Below, in pieces: positions 8,799 to 18,272 of a DNA stretch of 64,000 bases. This DNA comes from Nonomuraea helvata (GTDB lineage Bacteria; Actinomycetota; Actinomycetes; Streptosporangiales; Streptosporangiaceae). Each line of letters starts with the position of its first letter. Position 1 is the stretch's first letter. The translations under genes were made by a program, and so were the position numbers. Below the pieces are notes generated by a model, which had not been told where the DNA came from, did not search any database, and saw only the letters and a program-made list of their open reading frames with translations. The stretch covers positions 62,001 to 126,000 of the forward strand of contig NZ_BAAAXV010000002.1 of the NCBI RefSeq assembly GCF_039535785.1. The letters run 5' to 3'.

Positions 8799-9575
8799 TG
8801 GCGATGGGCTCGTCGCTGGTGGCAGCGCGGCCGGTGATGGAAAGGAAGGCGTCTTGGAGGCTCGCGGCGGGATTTCCGGTGAAGCGGCTCTTGAGGTCGG
8901 CGGGCGTGCCTTCGGCGACGATCTCGCCGGCGTCCACGACCACGATGCGGTCGGCGAGCACGTCGGCTTCGTCCAGGTAATGGGTGGTCAGGAACACCGT
9001 GGTTCCGTGCTCGGCGCGGATGCGCCGGACCAGGTCCCACAGCTCCGCGCGGCTGCCCGGGTCGAGCCCCGTGGTGGGCTCGTCGAGAAAGAGCACCTGC
9101 GGCCGGTTGACCAGGCCGAGCGCGATCTCCAGGCGCCGGCGCTGGCCGCCGGACAGAGCGGCGGTGGGCCGGTCCATCAGGTCGAGCAGCGCCAGGTCGT
9201 GTGCCAGTTCCTCGGCCCGCTCGCACGCCTCGCTCTTGGACAGCCGGTGCAGCCGGCCCTGCGTGACGAGTTCCTCTCGTACGCCGCACGCGGGATCGAG
9301 GCCGCCGGACTGCGCGACGTACCCGATGCGGCGCCGCACGCCCGCCGGATGCGCAGCAGGTCGTGCCCGGCGATCTCGACCGACCCGCCCGTGGGCGGCA
9401 GAAGCGTGACGAGCATGCGAAGCGTGGTGGTCTTGCCGGCGCCGTTGGGTCCGAGAAAGCCAAGGATCTCGCCGGGCGCCACGGTGAGGTCGATGCCGCG
9501 TACGGCGTGCACGGTTCCGCTCTTCAGCTGGAACGTCCGGGTGAGGCCCCGGGCGTGGATGACGGATGAGGACAT
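8794..9575 (-). pseudogene. ABC transporter ATP-binding protein, frameshifted
   Basis: Two overlapping frames together make a normal DrrA-like ATPase of about 260 residues. The first frame gives [15 protein letters not shown], Walker [10 protein letters not shown] and [11 protein letters not shown]. The second gives [17 protein letters not shown], signature LSGGQRRRLE, Walker B VLFLDEPTTGLDP and the H-loop LTTHYLDEAD. The frames join at about 9350/9351: restoring one G (CGC-GAT-CCG instead of CGC-ATC-CG) gives the usual R-D-P-A-G-V-R-R-R. The result is either a real single-base deletion that kills the exporter or an assembly error. Confidence 0.85.
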
Positions 9576-9723
9576 GCCGTAGAGGAAACCACACTCCAGT
9601 GCAAAATTGCAATTGACTTTAATTTTGGTACGGACTCCACCGCGCTGGGACCCACCGAACTCGTCGGCTGCACAGGGAGCCCGGGTGCCCGCCCAGAGAA
9701 TCCAGGGGCATACGATCACCGCT

Positions 9724-10512
9724 GTGATCGCCTGGTTCCTTGTTGACGCGTTCGCCGAGCGTCCCTTCACCGGCAACCCCGCGGCAGTCGTCCGGCTCGG
9801 CGCTGCCGCGGATGAGGGGTGGATGCGGCGGGTCGCGGCCGAGCTGCAGCAGCCCACCACCGTGTTCGTCTGGGCGGATGCGGACCGGTGGCGGATCCGC
9901 TGGTTCACCCCGACGCACGAGCTGCCGCTGTGCGGACACGCCACATTGGCCGCCACCCATGTGCTGGATCAAGACCACATCGTCTTTCACCACGGCGGCG
10001 GCGCACTGAGCGTGCGCCGCCATCACGGGCGTATCTGGCTGGAGTTCGGCGGCGTCGCGGTCACCGAAGGCCCGATCCCCCAGGACGTGCTGGATGCGCT
10101 CGGGCTCGCGGAGGCTGCGGGATTCGCGAGCAACGACGCCGAGTACGTCGTCACGCTCGACACGGCCGCGCAGGTGGCGCAGATACGGCCGGACATTCAG
10201 CGCATTCTGCGCCTGCCCGTCGGCCGGGTGATCGTGACGGCGCCCGGCGGCGAGGACGCCGACTTCACCTCGCGCGTCTTCGTGCCCGCCCACGGGCTGG
10301 ATGAGGATCAGGTGACCGGTTCGGCACATGCCGTGCTGGGACCGCTGTGGGCGGCCCGTCTCGGCCGTACCCGGCTGGAAGCGGTCCAGGCTTCGGCACG
10401 GCGGGGGCGTCTGGCGCTGCGGATCGAGGACGGCCACGTCCATGTCGGCGGCCATGCCGTGACCGTCAGCCGTGGCGAACTGATGGACGCGACTGTCGCC
10501 GGACCGGGCTGA
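9724..10512 (+). CDS. PhzF-family isomerase-like protein lacking the catalytic Glu
   Basis: 262 residues from a GTG at 9724, chosen because the protein then starts [22 protein letters not shown] like other family members. Conserved motifs are [46 protein letters not shown]. In PhzF and its relatives the segment after the first helix reads about NLSETTFV, with Glu45 as general acid/base. Here it reads LQQPTTVFV and residue 45 is Thr, so standard isomerase chemistry is doubtful. Cytoplasmic. It lies 36 bp before a methyltransferase gene on the same strand. Confidence 0.85.
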   Translation: MIAWFLVDAFAERPFTGNPAAVVRLGAAADEGWMRRVAAELQQPTTVFVWADADRWRIRWFTPTHELPLCGHATLAATHVLDQDHIVFHHGGGALSVRRHHGRIWLEFGGVAVTEGPIPQDVLDALGLAEAAGFASNDAEYVVTLDTAAQVAQIRPDIQRILRLPVGRVIVTAPGGEDADFTSRVFVPAHGLDEDQVTGSAHAVLGPLWAARLGRTRLEAVQASARRGRLALRIEDGHVHVGGHAVTVSRGELMDATVAGPG

Positions 10513-10547
10513 GCGGGCCCAGCCGCCAAGATAGGTAGTGTGGCGGC

Positions 10548-11315
10548 GTGTCGAGTGGCGGGCTCTTTGCCGGGACAGGGGTGTTCTACGCGCGGTTCCG
10601 TCCGGGCTATCCGAAGGTTTTCTTCGACGATCTGGTCCGGCGCTTCGGGCTCGACGGCTCGGGGCGCCTGCTCGACCTGGGCTGCGGCACCGGCCAGCTG
10701 GCCATTCCGCTTGCCGGGCACGTCGCGGAGGCGGTCGGTGTCGATCCTGAGCCGGACATGCTCGCCGAGGCCGCCCGTCAGGCGCTCGCGGGCGAGGTCG
10801 GCAATGTGACGTGGGTGCGCGCCAGTTCAGCGGACCTGCCGGACACGTTGGGACGGTTCCGGCTGGTGACCATGGGGCGCTCGTTCCACTGGATGGATCG
10901 TGAGCAGGTGCTGGGAGCGCTGGCCGGCATGGTGGAGGACGGCGGCGGCGTGGTGATCGCCAATGACGGCTGCCTGGCGCGGGCGGTCGTGCCGTGGCAG
11001 CACGCCATCGAAGAGGTGCAGCACCGTTTCATAGGACCCCAGGTCAGCGCCGGCGGGACACCGGCCAGGCCGCACGGAGCGGTGCTGGCTGACTCAGCGT
11101 TCCGGGACGTCACCCGGGTGGTCCACGAGTTCGAACGGTCGTGGACCACGGACCGGATCATCGGCTACCTCTACTCGACCTCGCTCCCCCTGCGGCGGCT
11201 GCTCGGCGATCGGCGGCCCGCCTTCGAGCAAGAACTCGCCGACGCTCTGCTGGCGGCCGATCCGAGCGGGCGTTTCGTCGAACCGGTGACACTCGAAGTG
11301 CTGATTGCCAGGTAG
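10548..11315 (+). CDS. Class I SAM-dependent methyltransferase
   Basis: 255 residues from a GTG. Motif I is LLDLGCGTGQLAIPLAG (about 41-57), with an acidic residue at the end of strand 2 (AVGVDPEPDMLAEA). RSFHWMDREQVL is typical of the UbiE/YcgJ-like subgroup. The C-terminal part (DRIIGYLYSTS, then a helical tail) is also characteristic. It follows the PhzF-like gene closely and may be co-transcribed. Substrate unknown. Confidence 0.88.
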   Translation: MSSGGLFAGTGVFYARFRPGYPKVFFDDLVRRFGLDGSGRLLDLGCGTGQLAIPLAGHVAEAVGVDPEPDMLAEAARQALAGEVGNVTWVRASSADLPDTLGRFRLVTMGRSFHWMDREQVLGALAGMVEDGGGVVIANDGCLARAVVPWQHAIEEVQHRFIGPQVSAGGTPARPHGAVLADSAFRDVTRVVHEFERSWTTDRIIGYLYSTSLPLRRLLGDRRPAFEQELADALLAADPSGRFVEPVTLEVLIAR

Positions 11316-11587
11316 CCGGCCGGTTCCCGGCCTGGCGGCCAAGCCGGTGATCGACGTCCACGTGCGCGAACAAGGCAGCTTCTCCCCTGCTGGCACGCGA
11401 CTACCTGCGTGTCCACCCGGACGCCGCGGCGGAGTTCGCGAGGGTGAAGCGGCGGTGCGCGGAGGAGTTCCGCGACGAGCGGCAGAAGTACGTCGCCGCC
11501 AAGGACCCGTACGTCCGGGACATTCTGCGACGTGCCGACGCGTGGGCCCAGAGGACCGGCTGGAGACCCGGTCCGAGCGACGCGTGA
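11316..11587 (+). pseudogene. GrpB-family (UPF0157) remnant with internal deletion
   Basis: Directly after the methyltransferase stop, one frame gives VPGLAAKPVIDVHV, the N-terminal nucleotidyltransferase-like motif of GrpB proteins. After a frame change another gives LLARDYLRVHPDAAAEF and AAKDPYVRDILRRADAWA, the family's C-terminus, ending at a natural stop at 11587. The roughly 80 residues normally between are missing, as is the true start. Confidence 0.75.
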
Positions 11588-11599
11588 GCGGCGCCCTGG

Positions 11600-12598
11600 T
11601 CAGTGCGCCACGGTGACCACGATCTTGCCGAACTGGATGTTGGACTCCATGTGCCGATGCGCCTGCACGATCTCCTCCAGCGGGAACAGCCGGTCCACCA
11701 CGGAACGGAAGGCCCCGGTACGCAGGCCGGATGCGACGAACGCCGCGGCGCGGCGCATCCGCCCGGCGTTCCTGGTGATCTCGTGCACCGTGTACGTGCG
11801 CAGGTTCAGCGCGGGCATGCCCAGCTCGAACCCCGGATAGGGCGTCGGCTGCCCGCTCTGCCCGCCCCACAGGAACAGCGTCCCGTCGGCGGCCACGGCC
11901 CTGGCCAGGTCCACCACGCCAGGACCGGCGACGGCGTCGAAGACGTACTCGGCGCCCCTGCCGCCGGTCAGCGCCAGCACCCGTTCCGCCACGTCCTCCT
12001 CCTCGGAGACGATCACCTCGGCCGCGCCCTCCTCGAGCAGCCGCTGCCGCTTGGCGCGGGTGCGCGTGACGGCGATCGGCGTGGCGCCCACGCGGTCGGC
12101 CGTGTGGATCGCGGCCAGGCCGACGCTGCTGGAGGCCGCGTTCAGCACCGCCACGTCGCCGGCCCGCATCCCGCCCACCTCCACCATCGCGCCGTACGCG
12201 GTGAGGTAGGGCATCCACACCGAGGCGCCGGAGACGGCGTCCACCCCGTCGGGGCGGTGCAGGAGGGCGGACGCCGGCGCGATCGCCCGTTCGGCGTACA
12301 TGCCGTAGTCGTTGTACGAGAAGGACGGCACGACGCTGACCGCCTGCCCCACCTCGAAACCGGTCACCCCCGGTCCGACCGCCTCGATCACACCGGCGGC
12401 CTCCGAGCCGAGCCCGGCGGGCAGGTGCTTGACCGGCTCGATGTACCGGCCGCTCCGGAACAGGGCCTCTGCCCGGTTGATCCCGATCGCGTCCACCCGG
12501 AGCCGCACCTCCCCCGGCCCCGGCTCGCCTGTCTCCACCTCCTCCAGCCGCATCACCTCGGGCCCACCGATCTCGTGGAACCGCACGGTCCTCGCCAT
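11600..12598 (-). CDS. Zinc-binding-type NADPH:quinone oxidoreductase (MDR superfamily)
   Basis: 332 residues. The GroES-like N-terminal domain includes GINRAEALFRSGRY and GLGSEAAGVIEAVG. The Rossmann domain has AVLNAASSSVGLAAIHTAD in place of the usual GxGxxG, then AYVFDAV-like and LFLWGGQSG segments. No catalytic zinc ligands are visible, as expected for quinone oxidoreductases. ATG 12598 is preceded by AAGGATGG. It is divergent from an ArsR-type regulator and shares an inverted repeat with it, so it is probably induced when that repressor senses a reactive or electrophilic ligand (inference). Confidence 0.88.
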   Translation of the reverse strand: MARTVRFHEIGGPEVMRLEEVETGEPGPGEVRLRVDAIGINRAEALFRSGRYIEPVKHLPAGLGSEAAGVIEAVGPGVTGFEVGQAVSVVPSFSYNDYGMYAERAIAPASALLHRPDGVDAVSGASVWMPYLTAYGAMVEVGGMRAGDVAVLNAASSSVGLAAIHTADRVGATPIAVTRTRAKRQRLLEEGAAEVIVSEEEDVAERVLALTGGRGAEYVFDAVAGPGVVDLARAVAADGTLFLWGGQSGQPTPYPGFELGMPALNLRTYTVHEITRNAGRMRRAAAFVASGLRTGAFRSVVDRLFPLEEIVQAHRHMESNIQFGKIVVTVAH

Positions 12599-12645
12599 GC
12601 CAACCATCCTTCGCTCGCTGTGAACGCGACTCACTCAAGCGCATA

Positions 12646-12682
12646 AGTACGATCGCTGTCAAACTTCGATGCCTGTCGTACT
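12646..12682. promoter_or_regulatory. Candidate ArsR operator
   Basis: Perfect 7-bp arms AGTACGA (12646-12652) and TCGTACT (12676-12682) flank 23 bp between the divergent quinone oxidoreductase and ArsR genes. Confidence 0.5.
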
Positions 12683-12691
12683 ATGGGGCCC

Positions 12692-12997
12692 ATGGGACGC
12701 ACGCCGCCACACCCCGAGGTGTCACAGTTCGACCTCCAGCAGGTGCTGGAGGCCCTCGTCGATCCGGTACGCCGGAGCATCGTCACGCAGCTCGACGCCG
12801 CCGGCGAGGACATCAAGTGCGGCGATTTCGACATACCGGTCAGCAAGTCCACCGCCACCCACCACTTCAACGTGCTGCGCGAGGCAGGCCTGATCCGGCA
12901 GTACTACGTCGGGACCTCGCGGATGAACACTCTGCGCCGCGCCGACATGGAGGAGGCGTTCCCAGGGCTGCTCGACGCCCTCACCAGAGCGCGCTGA
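12692..12997 (+). CDS. ArsR-family winged-helix regulator
   Basis: 101 residues from ATG 12692; an in-frame ATG at 12683 directly abuts the candidate operator and is less likely. Winged helix: FDLQQVLEALVDPVRRSIVTQL, then KSTATHHFNVLREAGLIRQY. No cysteine-rich metal site is evident (one Cys, in the DIKCGDF segment), so a metal-sensing role is not supported. It probably represses itself and the divergent quinone oxidoreductase. Confidence 0.85.
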   Translation: MGRTPPHPEVSQFDLQQVLEALVDPVRRSIVTQLDAAGEDIKCGDFDIPVSKSTATHHFNVLREAGLIRQYYVGTSRMNTLRRADMEEAFPGLLDALTRAR

Positions 12998-13043
12998 CCT
13001 CCTGGCAGCGGAGCCGGAGCAAGGCTTCCCCGGGGTTGTTTCT

Positions 13044-13061
13044 GTACCTACTAGTATGTAC
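13044..13061. promoter_or_regulatory. TetR operator candidate, near-palindrome
   Basis: GTACCTACTAGTATGTAC is palindromic at 16 of 18 positions and lies just before the TetR start at 13077. The first 12 bases plus the preceding T (TGTACCTACTAGT) recur with one mismatch upstream of the shikimate operon at 20971. Confidence 0.6.
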
Positions 13062-13076
13062 GCTCGCAACGTGGAC

Positions 13077-13634
13077 ATGAGAGAACGGCTGATCGAGAGC
13101 ACCCGAGAGCTGCTGTGGGAGCGCGGGTACGTGGGCACCTCGCCGAAGGCCATCCAGCAGCGGTCCGGGGCGGGCCAGGGCAGCATGTACCACCACTTCC
13201 GCGGCAAGCCCGACCTGGCGCTGGCCGCGATCGCCCGCAGCGCCGACGACATGCGCGTCCGCGCGGAGGCGGAGCTCTCCGGCTCCGCGAGCCCGCTCCA
13301 GCGGATCACCGTCTACCTGCGCCGGGAGCGGGACGCCCTGCGGGGCTGCCCGGTGGGCCGCCTCACCCAGGACCCGGACGTGATGGCCGATCCCGAGCTG
13401 CGCCGCCCGGTCGAGGAGACGTTCGCCTGGCTGCGCACCCGGCTCGCCGGGGTCCTCGCGGACGCGCGGTCACAGGGCGAGCTGGACGCCTCGCTCGACC
13501 CGGCGGCCACCGCCACCGCGCTCGTCGCCGTGCTGCAGGGCGGTTACGTGCTGGCCCGTGCCGCCGGCGACGCGGAGGTGTACGCGCAGGCCGTTGACGG
13601 CGCGCTCGGCCTGCTCGCCGGCCACGCCCGCTAG
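13077..13634 (+). CDS. TetR-family regulator of the tautomerase gene
   Basis: 185 residues. Helix-turn-helix: MRERLIESTRELLWERGY, SPKAIQQRSGAGQGSMYHHF. The C-terminal domain contains GCPVGRLTQDPDVM, as in the LmrA/YxaF-like group of TetR repressors. An earlier in-frame ATG at 13056 lies inside the palindromic operator, so the start at 13077 is preferred. It is co-directional with the tautomerase 36 bp downstream and probably autoregulates both. Confidence 0.88.
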   Translation: MRERLIESTRELLWERGYVGTSPKAIQQRSGAGQGSMYHHFRGKPDLALAAIARSADDMRVRAEAELSGSASPLQRITVYLRRERDALRGCPVGRLTQDPDVMADPELRRPVEETFAWLRTRLAGVLADARSQGELDASLDPAATATALVAVLQGGYVLARAAGDAEVYAQAVDGALGLLAGHAR

Positions 13635-13670
13635 GGCCGTACGGAAAAAATCCTTAGAAAGGACGAAATC

Positions 13671-14066
13671 ATGCCCTTTGTTCGTATCGATGCGCTCCGT
13701 GCAGACGAGAAGCGGCTGGACGCCCTGGGCCGGGCCGTACACGATGCCCTGGTCGACGCCATCGGCATCCCGCCGGACGACAGGTTCCAGGTGCTCACCG
13801 GCCACGACGGCACACACCGCATGATCCGCTACGACGCCGATTACCTCGGCGTACACCGGGACGACGACCTCGTGTTCGTCGCCATCACGATGCGCTCGGG
13901 CCGCACGGCGGAGCAGAAGCAGGCCCTCTACCGCAGGATCGCCGATCTCGCCGAGGAGTACGCGGGCACCGAGCCGCGGAACGTGTTCGTCACGATCAGC
14001 GAGAACCAGCCGATCGACTGGTCGTTCGGCGACGGCGTCGCGCAGTACGCCGAGGCCGGCCTATGA
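13671..14066 (+). CDS. Tautomerase-family (4-oxalocrotonate tautomerase-like) protein
   Basis: 131 residues. It begins MPFVRIDAL, so Pro2 would be exposed after Met removal as the catalytic base. Two 4-OT-like beta-alpha-beta halves are visible: RLDALGRAVHDALVDAIGIP with DRFQVLTGHD, and RTAEQKQALYRRIADLAEE with VFVTISENQPIDWSFGDG. GAAAGGACGAA precedes the ATG. Cytoplasmic. The substrate is unknown. The gene ends 6 bp inside the convergent MarR gene. Confidence 0.88.
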   Translation: MPFVRIDALRADEKRLDALGRAVHDALVDAIGIPPDDRFQVLTGHDGTHRMIRYDADYLGVHRDDDLVFVAITMRSGRTAEQKQALYRRIADLAEEYAGTEPRNVFVTISENQPIDWSFGDGVAQYAEAGL

Positions 14067-14528
14067 GCCCGCCTTCTTGGCGGACGCGCGCCCGAGCTCG
14101 GCGAGGCGGGTCAGGGCGGGCAGCGCGCCGGCGATCGCCCGGCGCTGCTCGGCGGTCAGCTGGGCGACCAGCGGGGCCAGGTGGCGCATCCGGTCGTCGT
14201 GGCGGGAGCGCCCGATCCGGCGGCCCGCCTCGGTGATGTGGATGAGGACCGCGCGCCCGTCACTCGGGTCGGGACGGCGCTCCACCAGCCCGTCGCGCTC
14301 GAGCCGGGTGACCAGCTGCGTGATGGCCGGCTGACTGACCTGCTCGGTCCTCGTCAGGTCGGTCAGCCGCATCGGGCCGCCGCCGAAGGCGAGGGTGTCC
14401 AGCACCGACAGCGTCGTGAACGACAGCTTCTCCAGCGTGGGGAGGCGGATGTAGAAGCGGTTGAAGCTCTCGATGGCCGTGGCGAAGGCGTCCACGTCCA
14501 GGTCGTCGTCATCGGGAAGGTCGTCCAC
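14061..14528 (-). CDS. MarR-family regulator divergent from GAPDH
   Basis: 155 residues from a GTG at 14528. Winged helix: FTTLSVLDTLAFGG, MRLTDLTRTEQVSQPAITQLVTRLERDGLV, then the wing RRPDPSDGRAVLIHITEAG. It faces the glyceraldehyde-3-phosphate dehydrogenase gene across 67 bp of unusually AT-rich sequence with a clear palindrome. A MarR repressor beside an extra GAPDH gene is the arrangement of PenR and gap1 in pentalenolactone producers, where the repressor is released by the GAPDH inhibitor. The same logic is proposed here by analogy. Confidence 0.88.
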   Translation of the reverse strand: MDDLPDDDDLDVDAFATAIESFNRFYIRLPTLEKLSFTTLSVLDTLAFGGGPMRLTDLTRTEQVSQPAITQLVTRLERDGLVERRPDPSDGRAVLIHITEAGRRIGRSRHDDRMRHLAPLVAQLTAEQRRAIAGALPALTRLAELGRASAKKAGS

Positions 14529-14555
14529 CCCTCCAAATATACATCGAAAATTTAT

Positions 14556-15600
<1,045 letters not shown>

Positions 15601-15614
15601 AAGCTCGTTGCTCG

Positions 15615-15657
15615 CCTGGCGTCTCCTCGCGCCGGAATCCCGCGAGGAGACGCCAGG
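15615..15657. terminator. Strong hairpin terminator after gap
   Basis: A perfect 17-bp stem (CCTGGCGTCTCCTCGCG and its complement) with a 9-nt loop lies between convergent gap and the hydrolase at 15682. No T-tract. Confidence 0.88.
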
Positions 15658-15681
15658 ACGAATCCGCCGGGCGACCGGCTG

Positions 15682-16539
15682 TCAAGGGGTGAAGAAGCGC
15701 CGCAGCTCCTGCACCACCCGTTCCGGCCGGCCGCCGCGGTCGGCGTTCCAGGGTGCTCCGTGGTCCAGGCCGGCCAGTTCCACCCGCCTGACCCGTGGCA
15801 GCACGTGCTCCAGCGCTGTCAGAGACGCCTTCTGATAGGGGACGCTCCTGGAGCCGCCGAGCAGGAGGACCTCGGCATGCATGGCGCGAAAGTCCTCCAG
15901 CCGTCCCTCCATCTCGATGAGGACCCCGACATCCTGCAAGAGGGTCGGTGCGAGGTCCCGCATCGGCACATACTGGCCGGATCCGGTGCGATCCTCCCTC
16001 CGCATCCCCTGCTCGCTCCCCAGCGCGAGCAGGCGGCGCGGCATGGCCCGCATGAAGGCCGGGCCCATCTGGGCGCCCTTGAGGGCGGTGACCAGGGCGT
16101 CGGCCGTCCTGCCCACGGCGAGTTCGCGCTCGAACCTGGCCAGCCAGGCGGTGGGAGCGGTGAACGCGCCAGGCTCGTAGACGGCGAGCTTGTCGACGGC
16201 GTCGGGCAGCGTCAGCGCGGCCTGCAGCGCGATGGTGCCGCCGACGCTGAGGCCGAACAGGTAGCGGGCGCCGGTCTTCGTGATGACCGCCTCCAGGTCC
16301 GCCACGTCCTGCTGGATGCCGTGGCCGGGACGGTAGGGTCCGCTCATGCCACGCCCGCGGCGGTCGGGCAGGTAGACGGTGTACGTGTCGGCCAGTGCCT
16401 GGGCCTGCTGGATGTGGTTGTAGGCCGATCCCATGCCGCCGTGGGAGATGACCAGGCCGGGACCGCGGCCCACCTGGTAGTAGCCGATGGTGGTGCCGTC
16501 GGCGGAGGTCACGGTCAACTCGTTGATCTTGTTGCTCAA
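15682..16539 (-). CDS. Alpha/beta hydrolase
   Basis: 285 residues. Oxyanion segment VISHGGMGSAY, DRRGRGMSGP, nucleophile elbow LFGLSVGGTIALQAAL (G-L-S-V-G), late acid region EVLLLGGSRSVPYQ and a C-terminal His in LAGLDHGAPW. Cytoplasmic; GAGAACCCC lies just before the start. Esterase, lactonase or similar; substrate not deducible. The region upstream holds a fragment of an unrelated dehydrogenase gene. Confidence 0.87.
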   Translation of the reverse strand: MSNKINELTVTSADGTTIGYYQVGRGPGLVISHGGMGSAYNHIQQAQALADTYTVYLPDRRGRGMSGPYRPGHGIQQDVADLEAVITKTGARYLFGLSVGGTIALQAALTLPDAVDKLAVYEPGAFTAPTAWLARFERELAVGRTADALVTALKGAQMGPAFMRAMPRRLLALGSEQGMRREDRTGSGQYVPMRDLAPTLLQDVGVLIEMEGRLEDFRAMHAEVLLLGGSRSVPYQKASLTALEHVLPRVRRVELAGLDHGAPWNADRGGRPERVVQELRRFFTP

Positions 16540-16584
16540 GGGGTTCTCCTTGGGGACGGGAGACCCGCGTATCCTCGGCGCGCC

Positions 16585-16716
16585 CCCTCGACGGCGATCA
16601 CGGCTGTGCTGCCGTAGATGTCGGCGCCCCGTACGACGCCTGTGGCCTGGCGTCCGTCACTGCCTGCCGCCTCGGCGACGATCGTGAAGCCGGCGGTCGG
16701 CCGCCGGTCGGGTGAC
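16585..16716 (-). pseudogene. Saccharopine-dehydrogenase-like NAD(P)-binding protein remnant
   Basis: About 44 codons on the minus strand read GFTIVAEAAGSDGRQATGVV, then RGADIYGSTAVIAVEG. This resembles the C-terminal region of actinobacterial saccharopine-dehydrogenase-type NAD(P)-binding proteins. No Rossmann N-terminus or start is present, and the frame runs out into the adjacent hydrolase upstream region. Confidence 0.55.
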
Positions 16717-16856
16717 GTCCCCTCCGGCCTGGCCGCCCGCCGCGCGATTCACGACCGCCTCGACGGCGCCCGCCCTACACCGTCCTCATAGCCCACCTGC
16801 CAGGCGTTTCGACGGAACGCCCTGGCGTAGCTCAGATGACTTCTCGATGCCGTAAA

Positions 16857-16883
16857 TTACACTTCAAAAAGAAGAAGTAGTAA
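16857..16883. promoter_or_regulatory. Candidate HxlR operator
   Basis: TTACACTTC and GAAGTAGTAA form an imperfect inverted repeat around an A-rich core, about 20 bp before the hydrolase ATG at 16904. The HxlR regulator is the second gene of this unit, so autoregulation is plausible. Confidence 0.45.
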
Positions 16884-16903
16884 CTTTCAACAGAGGGACT
16901 CTC

Positions 16904-17608
16904 ATGACCGTTTTCGTGCTCGTGCATGGTGCCTGGCATGGCCCGTGGGCCTGGGACCGGGTCACTCCGCTGCTGCATCAGGCCGGCGCGCACACCGTCA
17001 CGCCCGCCCTCACTCTCGACGGCGACACGGGACTGCACCGGCACGCCGACGAGGTCGCCGCGGTTCTCGACGCCCTGGCCGACCGGCCAGCGGATGACGT
17101 GGTCCTGGTCGGGCACAGTTACGCCGGCCTGGTGGTCCGGCAGGCCGCCGACCTCCGGCCGCACCTGGTCAGCCAGGTCGTCCTGGTGGACGGATGGGCG
17201 GGTGGCGACGGATCCAGCCTGTTCGACCTGGCGCCCGATTCCTTCGTGACGGCGATTCGTACCGCCGCCGAGGCCCGCGGAGGCGGTACGACGGTGCCGG
17301 CTCCTCCCCCGGCCGCGTACGGCATCACCGACCCGGCGGATGCCGCCTGGCTCGCCGACCGGCTGACGCCCCAGCCGTTGCGGACCTTCACGGAGCCGAC
17401 CCGTTTGACGGGGGCGGTGGACAAGGTCCCCGGGACGGGCATCTACTGCCGGCCCGTGACGTACCCCTTCGACCGGTTCGCGGCCGAGCTGGGCTACCGG
17501 TCGATCCCTCTGGACGGACCCCACAACGTGATGCTCAGCGACCCCGAGGCGCTCGCCCGGCTTCTCCTTCAGGTCGCCGACCACCGTGACCACGGAAACG
17601 AGAATTGA
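16904..17608 (+). CDS. Alpha/beta hydrolase of the EstC/salicylate-esterase-like type
   Basis: 234 residues. It starts MTVFVLVHGAWHGPWAWDRV, the typical short-N-terminus signature of this group. The nucleophile elbow is LVGHSYAGLV (G-H-S-Y-A) and the C-terminal His lies in LDGPHNVMLSDPEALA. Cytoplasmic esterase or lyase-like enzyme. The downstream HxlR gene begins within 2 bp of its stop, so the two form an operon. Confidence 0.9.
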   Translation: MTVFVLVHGAWHGPWAWDRVTPLLHQAGAHTVTPALTLDGDTGLHRHADEVAAVLDALADRPADDVVLVGHSYAGLVVRQAADLRPHLVSQVVLVDGWAGGDGSSLFDLAPDSFVTAIRTAAEARGGGTTVPAPPPAAYGITDPADAAWLADRLTPQPLRTFTEPTRLTGAVDKVPGTGIYCRPVTYPFDRFAAELGYRSIPLDGPHNVMLSDPEALARLLLQVADHRDHGNEN

Positions 17609-17609
17609 G

Positions 17610-18272
17610 GTGGAACGGAGCTACAACCAGTATTGCGCGACCGCGCGCACCCTCGACATCGTCGGCGAGCGCTGGACGCTGCTGCTGATCCGCGAGCTGC
17701 TCACCGGCCCCAAACGCTTCGGCGACCTGCAGCACAACCTGCGTGGCCTGGGGACCGGCCTGTTGGCATCCAGGATGAAGAGCCTGGAACGCCACGGACT
17801 GGTGCAGAAGGTCACGCTTCCCCCGCCGGCACGCACGCCCGCCTACGCTCTGACGCAGGCCGGCGAGGAGCTCGGCCCGGTGGTGCTGGACCTGGCCCGC
17901 TGGGGCCTGAAGTGGGCGATGGAGGATCCCCGCGACGAGGAGTCCTTCCATCCCGGCTGGGCCGTGCTCGGCCTGCAAGCCTGTTTCCAGGCCGAAGCCG
18001 CCGCCGGGCTACGCGCGATCTACGAGTTCCGCGTGGGGGGCGAGACCTTCCACGCCCGCGTGCATGACGGCACCCTGGAGACGGTCCACGGGCCGGCTCA
18101 GTACCCCGATGCGACCATCACGACCGACGATCAGACCTTCCGCGACATCGCCGCGGGCACGGTCACGCTCGCGGGCGCGCTCGAGAGCCACGCCGCCTCG
18201 GCGACCGGTGACCGTGACGCCCTGCGCGCGCTGCACACGCTCTTCCGCCTGCCGTCGCGCACACCTCAGTGA
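17610..18272 (+). CDS. HxlR-family regulator with C-terminal SCP2-like domain
   Basis: 220 residues from the GTG at 17610 (an in-frame GTG at 17586 overlaps the hydrolase). The start ERSYNQYCATARTLDIVGERWTLLLIREL is the canonical HxlR N-terminus. The winged helix ends near residue 95. From about residue 125 a second domain resembling sterol-carrier-protein-2-like folds follows (GGETFHARVHDGTLETV, ATITTDDQTFRDIAAG). It probably senses a hydrophobic ligand through that domain and controls the upstream hydrolase. Its end overlaps the convergent dehydratase gene by 7 bp. Confidence 0.9.
   Translation: MERSYNQYCATARTLDIVGERWTLLLIRELLTGPKRFGDLQHNLRGLGTGLLASRMKSLERHGLVQKVTLPPPARTPAYALTQAGEELGPVVLDLARWGLKWAMEDPRDEESFHPGWAVLGLQACFQAEAAAGLRAIYEFRVGGETFHARVHDGTLETVHGPAQYPDATITTDDQTFRDIAAGTVTLAGALESHAASATGDRDALRALHTLFRLPSRTPQ

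Larger units (their letters stand above)
16540..16903. other. Intergenic stretch with remnants and an operator
   Basis: Upstream of the hydrolase at 16539 and before the one at 16904. It contains a saccharopine-dehydrogenase-like fragment (16585-16716, minus), an unassigned fragment around 16730-16830 and an inverted repeat at 16857-16883. No intact gene. Confidence 0.6.
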
